Of a stretch of DNA of 64,000 nt, positions 45,164-54,973 are shown piece after piece; within the stretch, counting starts at the first letter, position 1, and each line of letters begins with the position of its first letter. The notes under the pieces are model-generated. The model was not told the DNA's origin. It saw only the letters and a program-made list of their open reading frames with translations, and ran no database searches. This DNA comes from Melampsora larici-populina 98AG31 (taxonomy: Eukaryota; Basidiomycota; Pucciniomycetes; Pucciniales; Melampsoraceae): positions 1,318,313 to 1,382,312 of the forward strand of contig NW_006768782.1 in NCBI RefSeq assembly GCF_000204055.1, written 5' to 3'. The translations under genes were made by a program, and so were the position numbers.

Positions 45164-46010
45164 GAACGCATTGGGGCTATACAGTTCACAAGCCATGCGG
45201 ATTGCATATCCCTTGAGTGCTGAGGGAGGCTGAGAGCGGACGAGGCTCTTCTTCATGTTCACACTCGTCATAACCTTAGAACGCACCCCTTGAACCCTCC
45301 GAGTGTTCACATCAAATCGCTCAACTCCGGAGCCACACTCATTCGCCAGGAGGCAACGCAACTTGCCAACGCGTTGGCTCCTGTTGGCTCCCAGTCGGCA
45401 TAGGCAACTCAGTGGATGTTTATATATGCAGATTTTCCAATGACTCAAGATACTTCAATGTATGTATCTAAGATGAGTATGTGAGCCATCAACTACAATC
45501 CAACATCTGATCTGAGATCAGTTAAGTGATCATATCACACACTGGCAGCCAAATTTTTTTTTGGTCAACTTGAGGTTTGAATACCAACTCATGAAGCTTT
45601 TATCCGAAGTGATTTACATGAGACTTGACTAAAAACCCAACTCAACTCAATCAAATCCATTCATTCATTCATTCACTCATTCCCTCCCTTTTTGTTCTCT
45701 TTTCACCCAATCACAAAAAAATAAATAAATTGACTCATCCCATATACTACCCTCTTTTCCCAACTATCTACATTACAAAAAAAACAGGAATCCACCCTTG
45801 ATTCCAAAAAAAAAGAAAAATCCCCAAACCTCACCATGAACATATTACATCGTTTTTTTGAAAAAACAAAATCAGTATGTATGCTTATTTAATTATGCGT
45901 ATATGTTTTTTTATTTTCAAACAGCCGAAAATGATTGTGCAGTAGATTTGTCAATACATCTATTATAATCATAAACCCCCCCCGCCAACCCCCCAAAAAA
46001 AAGAAAAAAT
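45164..46010. other. Intergenic, low complexity
   Basis: A minus frame at 45107-45448 overlaps the MITE end and has no domain. From 45640 the sequence is simple (ATTCATTCATTC, poly-A, poly-C), forming the 3' flank of AP-1 mu. Confidence 0.45.
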
Positions 46011-48352
46011 CTAATCAGTAACAACAAAAAACGAAGAATATAAAAGAAAAATCAGAACTAACGTTCGTAATGAATAATCATCCCCATGTTGAGTAATATA
46101 TCTAAATTTTCATATATATATTATAAAAGAAATAGATATACATCAGATCAAAAAAAGATTTGTTTTCAAGAAAACATTTTCCTTGAAATAAACTTACCTA
46201 ACCCAAGGAAGAGCTTGATAACCAGATTTTTCAACAATTTTTAAATATCTAACTTGAATACCAGAAACCGTAAAATAAGGAATTTCAAATTTGATTGTAA
46301 TAGGTGCTCTTTTTTCAATCGCATCATCTACTTCCCCCCCCAAAAAAAACCCAGCGCCGATCAGAACAAATCACAATTTTGAATTCCAAATCGTCTTTTA
46401 CTCAGAAATCAATCAACAAAACCGAAAGAAAAAAGAAAAACTGACCACTTCTAACTGATGGTAAACCGAATTGAGCTCTCATCAAATATTCTCTCCCACC
46501 ACCCAACTGTTTGATTTTCCAAACAAAAGCCGATTTTTCCGGAACATAATGAACTGTGCCTACCGAAGCTCTGAATCTAGGTGAATCAGCATCATCAGGC
46601 ACCGGAACATAAATCTCTACATTATTAGCTGTTGATCTTCTTTTGAATTGAGCTTTGGCTTTGACTACATATTCGACTCTACTATTGGAATGAACTTCTA
46701 CCATGGCTTCTGCCCAGATTAAAGGTTTTACTTGGGTATTGATTCGGTATGACATTAATTCGAATTCTCCATCTGGTGGAATAAATGAAATCGTTCGATC
46801 ATTTTCAAATCTTGATAATCTTACACACTATGAAGATAATTCATCATCAAAAATGGTTTGAGAATTGATTAGTAAAGATTTCTATAATCGATTTCTTAAC
46901 GTTTACAATAAAAAAGGCTTACTTGATGAAACTTTGTGTCTTCCATTTCGATAGCTTTTCCCCTCGAAGCTAAAAATTCATCCAAACAGAAACAAAAAAA
47001 ACTCATGTTAATAAATAACTTGATCTATATTCTTTTTTTTTCTTTGCAAGAAAGAGTTGATTTTAAATGAAATGATCATACTTCGACCTGTACTTTCAAA
47101 CATTACTTTATCATTCAAACCTAATCTTAATTCAGGCATTCCACTTAAATAACATTTCATTTTAACTGCACCCAAGATTTCACTTCTAACTACATTTCCA
47201 TTAGCATTTACCAACAAATTAACACTTTCAACCACATCCTAATCCCAGCCAACCAAAAAAACCACATTCAAATTAGATTACTTCAAATGTGATATTAGAG
47301 AAAGGTGATTTTGAAAAACGTACTAAAAAGACTTCATTTTTCCTGTATCTTATACCTTCAGATCTCCAACTAACTGCATTGGTCACTGCCATGGGTGGTC
47401 TGACTTGGATTTCAAGTTTATGTGATTCTTGTGTAATATATTCTTGTAAGATCTTCGATTCAGTTGTTTGTGGATAACCATAATCCATCATCTCATCTAA
47501 AAGTTCATAAATAATCACAAACTATTTCCAAAAAGAAAAAATTGAATCTTTAGAGTTGGTTTTGAAGTTTCTAGGTTTGGATTGGTTTGGAGTCAGTGAA
47601 AGATTTACGTTATCTCGAATGGATTCTTCTTCTAATTCTTTAAAGTATTCGGAAAGAACCTAAAGATTTTGTTTGGTTTACAAGATGATATGAAAAGAAA
47701 AATCAATTGATCAACTTTTAGTCTTAAATTGTAAATGAGGTGTGAGTTTTTTTTGGGGGGGTTGGAATTGATTAAAGATAAGTCATCATAAATACCTGAG
47801 CTAATTTATGTAAAAAAGTTAAAATCTCAGCCGCATTTGAATTTCGTTTTGATAAAGCAATCACTAAGTTTTTTAAAAAAATTGACATGAAGAAAAACAC
47901 TTTAGTGACCGAGTTTCAAATCATCAGTCAGTCATACTGAAATTTCTTTTTCAACATACGATATAAATTGTTATGTCGAATATACCTAGAATAAGAAGAA
48001 AAGAAACCATCATCAATTTTTCTAAATTCTCCAAAACCAACGTAGAGAATGATGAACACTAACATATAATTAATACCTGCAACAGTAAAACAAGGAGTCA
48101 CAGATGATAAATCGTTTTCTTCCATCTCAAGTAAAGAAGGCATAAATTTTTCAATCGTAGATGGTAATACATCATCCCTATAATTTCTTTGAATTAAACT
48201 CTGTTTGTTTGTTTTTTGGAGGAGGGGGGCGGTACGGACGGAAATCATCAAGGATTAATGAATGATTAGGTTTATTTATTTGAAAAGAAATGAGGGTTTG
48301 GGAAATCACTTACTTTTCCTTTCAAGTCACAGATTGCGACTAAGGATGCCAT
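46011..48352 (-). CDS. AP-1 clathrin adaptor complex, mu subunit
   Basis: Medium chain of the AP-1 adaptor, which recognises Tyr-based sorting signals in cargo at the trans-Golgi network and endosomes. Eleven exons (minus): 48352-48314, 48200-48064, 47985-47960, 47863-47796, 47659-47609, 47521-47324, 47238-47082, 46969-46923, 46827-46446, 46330-46198, 46101-46011; 1329 nt, 442 aa. The longin domain starts MASLVAICDLKGK, with IQRNYRDDV and GINYMYIRHNNLY. The linker and mu-homology domain follow, with FVIIYELLDEMMDYGYPQTT, RPPMAVTNAVSWRSEGIRYR, EVFLDVVESVNLLVNANG and PFFTVSGIQVRYLK-like IPYFTVSGIQVRYLKIVEKS. Orthologues end soon after YITQ-GDY-LRT; here 16 further hydrophobic residues would follow, unless a GTTAGT just after LRT is a donor. 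It is head-to-head with UBC7. Confidence 0.95.
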
Positions 48353-48746
48353 TTTGAATGAGGTTTGAGTCAGAGTATGATGTTTGATTTTCAGATCGCT
48401 TGGCTGTAGGTTGGTAGCTTTATGGTTTTTGGTTTGTTTCTTTGATAGTTGATGGTGGATAGTTGGTAGTTGAAGGTGGATGGTGGAAGGTGGATTGGTT
48501 GGTGAGTTGATTGTGATCGAATGTGAATTGAGAATACATTACTAGGACGTCATTGTGATAGAACTACATTATTGAAACCTCTGTTTATAAAGTACATTTT
48601 CAGAATAGGTATTAAATTTACACGATTTTCTTAGTTTTGCACTGAACGATGATCAACCAGATCACGTCACTTCCAACAACCTCCAACGCACACCAACACC
48701 AACACCAACACCTTCCCCCTAACTAAATCAAGAATCATCAATCAAG
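48353..48746. promoter_or_regulatory. Shared intergenic region of AP-1 mu and UBC7
   Basis: 394 bp between two divergent start codons, so it must hold both promoters. The AP-1 side is rich in GGTTG/GGTGGA repeats (48400-48510) and the UBC7 side in CAACACCAACACCAAC (48690-48712). No clear TATA box is placed usefully for either gene. Confidence 0.6.
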
Positions 48747-49731
48747 ATGCATAACCCTCGATCTCAAGCTACAACAGCACTCAAAAGATTAATGACAGAA
48801 GTTAGTTTACATTTCTTCACTGATTTCTTAAACAATCAATTCTCAACAAAACCCTGAAATTTCTGAACACCTTTACAAAAACAGTATCGACAATTAAATA
48901 ATAAATCATCAAAACAATCAACATCTGAAGAAGAAGTTATGTTTGTGGCAGGTAAACTTTTTTTTCTCTATCATAACCTTTTTTTTGCAATCTTCAAAAT
49001 CGGTTCAACTGATGTAAACTTTTTTTATAATTTCTTCTTTTTTTTGGGTTTCTCTTTTAGGTCCTATATCAGAATCAGATTTTTTTATATGGGAAGCTTT
49101 AATTTCAGGTCCAGAAGATACACCATACGAAGGAGGTATCTTTACAGCAACCTTAACCTTTCCTCGAGATTATCCACTCTCACCACCTAAAGTAAACTTA
49201 ATTCTTTTTTTCTCTTTCTCAATCTAAACTTTTACACCAAAAACCTAATCTAATAAAATCTCTTGTTCTGGTGGTTAATTTTTTTCTCAGATGACATTCA
49301 AACCACCTTTATTACATCCAAATGTTTATACGAATGGTGAAGTTTGTATTTCGATTTTACATCCACCTGGTGATGATCCAAATCAATATGAATCGGCATC
49401 TGAACGTTGGTCACCTGTACAATCAGTTGAAAAAATCTTATTAAGTGTCATCAGTATGTTAGCTGAACCTAATATCGAAAGTGGTGCGAATATTGAATGT
49501 TGTGTAAGTGTTTTGATTTCTTTATTCTTACATTCGAGTTTTGGTTTGAAAAGAAATTGATCTTTGGGTTTCTTTTTTTTGTTTTTTTGGCTATACCTCT
49601 TTTTTCTTCGGTATCGGGATATGGTTATGGATTGATTGGTATTTTTTGGGGTATAGAAATTGTTTAGAGAAGATAAAAAACAGTATGAGAATAGTGTAAG
49701 ACAATTTGTTAGACAACAACTTGAGATTTGA
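48747..49731 (+). CDS. UBC7: Ubiquitin-conjugating enzyme E2, UBC7/UBE2G type
   Basis: Transfers ubiquitin from E1 to substrates with a RING E3; UBC7-type enzymes serve ER-associated degradation at the ER membrane. Five exons: 48747-48800, 48885-48951, 49061-49191, 49291-49503, 49657-49731; 540 nt, 179 aa. [12 protein letters not shown] opens the fold; then [19 protein letters not shown] and [17 protein letters not shown]. The HPN motif is at 93-95 and the catalytic Cys at 103 in [17 protein letters not shown]. The acidic loop ([14 protein letters not shown]) after the Cys is diagnostic of the UBC7/UBC3 branch and is followed by [20 protein letters not shown]. Residues 22-38 (Asn/Ser/Lys-rich) are slightly extended relative to yeast Ubc7. 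C-terminus: LVRQQLEI-like helix. Confidence 0.95.
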
Positions 49732-49919
49732 TATAGATCCGTCTAGATATGAAACCATCAACTTAACTGGGTTGTCTTTTTTTTTATCTTGAGATATAGA
49801 TAATCTGGTTGAGAACTCTTTCCTCTTGATTTTTGTTATTCTTGTACAACATGTAGTCAATATGGAACTCAATCAAACCCTTCATCGTTTTTACCATAAA
49901 CTTCAGATGGTCTTCCATA

Positions 49920-50339
49920 CAGTCAAACCCGCGCAATTGCATACCCGCGCAACTGCATAATCAGCCTTTTTGCATAGGCCAGGACTTTCCCCGACTTGGT
50001 GCAGGCTAAAAATTGCATTTATTGCATAATTTTGTCAAAAATGATAATGCATAAGTCAAAACCCAAAAAAACCGGGTCTTGGAAGCCCAATTGCATAGCT
50101 TTTACTCAACATACAGGATAAAAAGTACATAATTAGGCATAAACCTTGAGCCCTAAGTCTTAAAGCCTAGCTCATAACCTGCAAAAATGCATAATGTTAT
50201 GTATTTTGGCCTATTTCCGCATATATGCATAACTTTATGCATTTTAACCTATCCTGTATTTTACCTCACTTTGCATAACCTATGAAATTGCATAGGCCCA
50301 ATGTTCCCCCCAAATTATGCAATTGCGCGGGTTCGACTG
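49920..50339. mobile_element. Pogo-like MITE 2 (CAGTCAAACC ends, TA target)
   Basis: 420 bp, left end CAGTCAAACCCGCGCAATTG, right end CAATTGCGCGGGTTCGACTG, flanked by TA (49918-49919, 50340-50341). The inside holds more than ten GCATA/TATGC steps, often as TTGCATA or ATGCATAA. Same end sequence as the element at 43730. No transposase frame. It lies 188 bp past the UBC7 stop. Confidence 0.92.
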
Positions 50340-50601
50340 TATTTGCTACCTCCATGAGATTGTCCTTTCAGTATACATCAACAAAGAAACTTGATCATCT
50401 TTATCTCTAAAGAATTTTATTTGTCTAATATTTTGGATTGATGTTTGATTGATTAAATCATTTGTTTTGATCTTTTGGGTTATTTGAACAAAAAGTTCTA
50501 AAAACCACTACAATGATGATGATAGCTCTCAAGGTTGGTAAACATAACATGATTATTCAATTGGAATTGTGATTAGGATTTGGATGCTGTCCACAATTGT
50601 C

Positions 50602-50652
50602 AATTGATTTTCCTTAGGACATCAAGTCTTGATGTCCTAAGGAAAATCAATT
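50602..50652. repeat. Perfect 51 bp palindrome
   Basis: Twenty-five bases from AATTGATTTTCCTTAGGACA onward are followed by one T and then the exact reverse complement. No mismatch occurs. It is a stand-alone hairpin in AT-rich DNA, not part of a longer arm that I can see. Confidence 0.97.
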
Positions 50653-50771
50653 TTGATCTCAGAGATTGGATTAATGATCTTTGGAACCAAAATAAATACT
50701 TATATACAAGAGAACAAAGCAACACTTTGAACATCAATTTCAATATGATTGTGTAGATGAGACTTGGCTCA

Positions 50772-51035
50772 TTATAAAAAATTATCCCAGATTTTCAAGC
50801 ATACCAGGGCCTCCAAAGTAGATATGAGCATTGATGCTTGAGTATAACTCAACACTTGTCCACCAGAAGAGAATGCTTGTTCAGATGGACAAGGAGTGGC
50901 TAGAACAGCCAGGTAGAATTGCGCCATTTGAGCACGAATCAGGAAGTCAGTCATGTTGTTCCTCCAATATTCCGACATATTGTGGCATTCAAGCTTATGT
51001 GGGAGGCTGAGGTAAGTGTTGACCTTGTCTCTCAC
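50772..51035 (-). pseudogene. hAT transposase C-terminal fragment
   Basis: A minus-strand frame of 87 aa carries the hAT dimerisation pattern: YW at the start, then F-Y-L-A-V-L-A-T-P-C-P-S-E-Q-A-F-S-S-G-G and L-I-S-T-L-E-A-L-V-C-L-K-I-W. The rest of the transposase is not found; a CACTA-type element lies just upstream at 51434. It is a different hAT subfamily from the copy at 8-10.6 kb, judged from S-E-Q-A-F-S-S-G-G versus C-E-Q-T-F-L-A-A-A. Confidence 0.85.
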
Positions 51036-51433
51036 AGTTTTTCAAGGCTGCGCTGAGGCATCCCTGTCCAGAAGTTAGGTTTTATAACAGTTCTTGTTTT
51101 TGCTTAACACTTCAGTACAATTAGATTGTGGATGGGTAGATCTCAAATGAGATCTTGATTGAGTTGAGGCTGACAGCTATGGTGGAATGTGGGCTAACAG
51201 CATGCAAGAAATGATACAATTCTGAGTGGCGGCCCAGACTTATATGGTGAGTACAATTACATTGACAAAAGACTATGATTTCAAGTATGATTGTGTGGTA
51301 ATGCAGCTCATAACCTATAACAGATAGGTCAATTGGCAAGGTTAACTCACATCCAAGGTGTTGGCTCCAACAATGATGATGATGTGTAAGCCAATGCTGA
51401 GGTGGAGTGACTATATCTATGGTAATATTCACA
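51036..51433. other. No supported gene
   Basis: Minus frame 51121-51432 has no hAT or other domain. Likely eroded transposon DNA. Confidence 0.4.
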
Positions 51434-52252
51434 CACTACAGAAAATGTAATCTTTACCGGGCGGAAAAGAAAACTACTGACATAGAAAAATCCTGAGGCA
51501 ACAGGAAAAGAACTAAAAATCTGAAAAAATATGCACCTTGTTCCTAGACGTTGGGGCGTCATAATGAGTATTTTTTTTTTGTATTTTACACACAAATATT
51601 GGCTAATGTACTAACAATAAAGGCTGAAAATCATCAAAAACCCACCTGTAACAATACCTGAAATTTGGCCCATGATTTTGAAGACAGGATTTTGAAATCT
51701 TCAAACATCAATAACTTTTGAAGTTCTGGATCAAATCACTCAATTTCAAGTTCATAAACAAGGTGAGTCTTTCCTATACATTTATTATTGTGACATCACA
51801 TCTGTAGCTGGTCTGCAAAAGATCCCACAGAGCTATTCATGTAGAATTGTTTGAACAAATGTAGAGTGTTTACATGACAAGATAACACCTTGCTGCCTTT
51901 ATGAAGTGTAAAGGAGAATGGTGTAGCTTTTGAATGAACCAACAATCAAGTTATTTGGAGCAGAATTGCCAAAGTTATTGAAGTTTTTAGACCACAAAAT
52001 ATTGTTTTCATAATCATGACCCAAATTTCAGCTATTGTTACAGGCAGGTTTTTGATGATTTTCAGCCTTTATTGTTAGTACATTAACCAATATCTGTGCG
52101 TAAAATACAAAAAAATACTCATCATGACGCCCCAACGTCTAGGAACAAGGTGCACATTTTTCCAGATTTTTAGCTCTTTTCCTGTTGCCTCAGGATTTTT
52201 CTATGTCAGTAGTTTTCTTTTCCACCCGGTAAAGATTAACTTTTTTGTAGTG
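51434..52252. mobile_element. CACTA-type foldback MITE with ACA target duplication
   Basis: 819 bp. Left end CACTACAGAAAATG, right end TTTTTTGTAGTG, flanked by ACA at 51431-51433 and 52253-52255, the 3 bp target typical of CACTA (En/Spm) elements. Inverted arms of about 240 bp contain CTTTACCGGGCGG/CCACCCGGTAAAG, CCTGAGGCAACAGGAAAAGA, GACGTTGGGGCGTCAT and GGCTGAAAATCATCAAAAAC. The central part is unique and non-coding. Confidence 0.93.
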
Positions 52253-52255
52253 ACA

Positions 52256-53057
52256 GCAATCATGTGACCTGCTGTGACCCAGTTGTGTACACACAACAAT
52301 CAACAACAGGCTTGAACGGGTCAGCCCCAAGAACCATTTGGGCACATTGGGCAAGAGCCTTGGTGTTGACCTTGTTGTTCACAGTTTTTTAAGCTAAACT
52401 GAGCCCCTCTTCCAAAGTGGCCGCATCTGCTTTCAAAGAGGGGATTAAGGCTTATACCCCAAGCTCAACCTGAGACCAGCAGGATTTTAAAGCAATTTTG
52501 CTTGAAATCCCTGTTTGAGGCCCCTGAACATTGTAAAAGCTTGCAATAAATTCAGCAGGGCTTCTCCTTGTACTACTTTTAGCCTGTCACCACTTCTAGA
52601 TTGTGAGAAAATTTGATTCCAATACCAAGTGAATTTGACTGGTTCAGCACAAAGGTAGGCCCACACACTGAGTATGACCCAGATTTACAATAACTCAACA
52701 GCTCAATTTTGTCAAATTGCTCAAGTAAAGTGGTGTCAAAAGTGGTAATAGTGAGCTTTCTGAAATCGACTGTATATGAGAAGGGAAAACATGAGAGCAG
52801 GGAAGACACTTCCCACAGTGGTGTACCCAAAGTTGGGGGGCAAACCCCGGTGGAGTGAATCAAATATGCTTGAACAAAGATATTGGAGGAGCAAATTGCA
52901 ATTAGGGTGTTCCATCTACTCCTCTATCGTGTTCGATAGCCGTCTTGTTATTTACTAACTGTATTCAGTTGTTTTATTTCTTTCTCTCCCATTGTTACAA
53001 GTCATGCTAACATATCCTCCAACCAACGAGGTACATGCTAGGGTGGGGGGGGGGTCT
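52256..53057. other. No supported gene
   Basis: A minus frame 52579-52863 (94 aa) and small plus frames show no domain. Position suggests further transposon debris. Confidence 0.4.
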
Positions 53058-53322
53058 ATGGGGGTTCGGCCCTAACCGGGGTTATCTTGGGAACGGCCAA
53101 CACGGCCGTTTTCCCGGGTAGGGTCCCCCATAAGCCCGACAGACCTGTGAACACCTGAGAGTTCGGTCCTAGCCTAGGGAGGTGGGTGGGACAAAAAATT
53201 ATAGAAAGAAAGTTAAAACGTGCGACGGCTAGTGATCGTAGACTTTTGGTGTTCTGCTAGAAGTTAGGAAGTGGTACTCTGCTGGAGAATTTTTCTCCCA
53301 GAGATTACCACTTCTTCCTAGC
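53058..53322. repeat. Two GC-rich hairpins
   Basis: Hairpin 1, 53058-53132: TATGGGGGTTCGGCCCTAAC at the left and GGTAGGGTCCCCCATA at the right, with AACGGCC/GGCCGTT at the stem top. Hairpin 2, 53256-53322: GCTAGAAGTTAGGAAGTGGT and CCACTTCTTCCTAGC with GGAGAA/TTCTCC at the loop. A run of 12 G precedes hairpin 1. Confidence 0.75.
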
Positions 53323-53431
53323 GAGTTGTCTCCCTGTCACTTACGTGACATGGGAGGCCCTACTCATCTGTCACACTCTTTTGGCTACTATGGAAATTTT
53401 CCACACGCCGTGCCTTTGGTGTGAATGTCTA

Positions 53432-53657
53432 TCAAACCTGTGCAAGAACTGTGCAAGACCAACGTGCAAAATCCGTGCAAGATTTTTTGCACTAATCTTG
53501 CACATTAATTTTTTTGACAACCCGAGTTATTGTTCCAAACCGTGCAAAAACCGTGCGAGACCGACTCTTGCAAGTTTTGTCCAAGATCCGTGCAAGTTCT
53601 ATTCATATCTTGCACAGAACTTGCACAAAACTTGCATGAATTGATTTTGAGGTTTGA
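53432..53657. mobile_element. MITE-like unit full of GTGCAAG motifs
   Basis: Ends TCAAACC (53432) and GGTTTGA (53651-53657) with about twelve copies of TGCAAG/CTTGCA in between, often GTGCAAGA or CTTGCACA in both orientations. 226 bp, non-coding. Assignment to a transposon group is not possible from this copy alone. Confidence 0.55.
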
Positions 53658-53723
53658 ACACCCTAAATACAGTTGTTTTTGCAAAGGTTGGCTGTACAGG
53701 TGTTGTGTATTGGTCAGATCAAA

Positions 53724-54187
53724 GCAGTTGCATGAGGACCCCGGAAAACTCCTGGAGAACAAACCGTCCTCGATCCATTTGGGCCCCGGCCCTCACACTT
53801 TCACTGTTTGCCCCGAGGAGAGGTGGGTTAACATGGATTTCTCGGTGGTAGGAGAAGCGCCTTGATCAGGGCTCTCGATTACATATACTTTCAGTTTTGT
53901 ACCACGTGTGATCACCGAGATATCCGTATGTAAGTACCCGACCCGAGCCGGTATGGATTTTCGTCGGTCTGGGGGGACAAAAGTTACAAATCACACATTT
54001 CCCAAGCCACCAGTCATGTTCAGGGTCAGACATGTGTACCATCTGATAGCCCTCGTTGAGGCGCATCTTTTGCACCTGTCACATCTCTGGTACCATGTGA
54101 CATGACTTCACAAAACACCGGTATCCGAAAACCCCCTCAGGACGGTTTGTTCTCCAGGAGCTTTCCAGGGTCCTGTTGCATGCAGTT
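53724..54187. repeat. 464 bp inverted-repeat unit
   Basis: The left arm 53724-53770 (GCAGTTGCATGAGGACC to CCGTCCT) is matched in reverse by 54139-54187 (AGGACGGTTTGTTCTCCAGG to GCATGCAGT). The loop of about 370 bp contains GTGATCACCGAGATATCCG and a TGTGACATGACTTC end. Non-coding; a foldback element is likely. Confidence 0.7.
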
Positions 54188-54973
54188 GCATGTGATGTCG
54201 AGAGCCTGCCAGACCTTGCAGATCCCGGCTCAAAATCACCGGCGCTTAAAGTCTGGAGACTCTCAATGTCTCACCACTGGCTTTGGCCTGTGAGGGGAAT
54301 CGGCCAAAGCTTGTCATGCGTTTCTCGCACGCTTCCATGTCCTCTCTCTTACATATCACCGATATTGCTTCCCCGAATGATATCTTTCCCCTTGCGGTTC
54401 AGAGGCACTTGGATAAGTTTAACAATTTCACCGAATGGTTATGTATGATTTAAACGCATCGGGACTTGGATAAGTTTATGATTGCTGCACCGGATTGCTG
54501 TGTGTGGAGTGTGGTGCGGAAAAAGACATTCTTGAAAAGAAATTAAGATGCGGTTCTCCATCCTTGACTAGAACTTTAATTGTCTTTCCTGATGAGACCT
54601 AGCGCAGATTTCTAATCAAACAAATAGTGAATACATGTTCTTTACATAATCTAATTTGTCATCTCTTTTATCACCGATATTGCCAGAGATATTGCACCCC
54701 CCGAATCAGTTGATATCTTGCGGTTCAGAACTTTCTGATTCAGTAAAACGCAATATCATCCTTAGCAGTCATCAGCCTTCATTTAACTAAAAGGTGACAT
54801 CATCAACTCTACAATGATCCTTTTGTATTAACTCTGACTTTTTTCACCAATCGGTTTTTTACCTGTTTTTACACCTCTTTTTCCCCATCACAACTCTTCT
54901 CGCTACAAGTTTCAAAATAAAGCACGCCTTTAATTATTCTTCTACAACACGACAGTCGACGTAGACGGGATCA
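54188..54973. other. Upstream region of membrane-protein gene A
   Basis: Plus frames at 54102-54448 have no domain. From 54820 the sequence is pyrimidine-rich up to the ATG, as in fungal promoters. Confidence 0.4.

Noticed and set aside
45107..45448. 113 aa minus-strand frame
   Set aside because: Overlaps a MITE terminus and has no domain.
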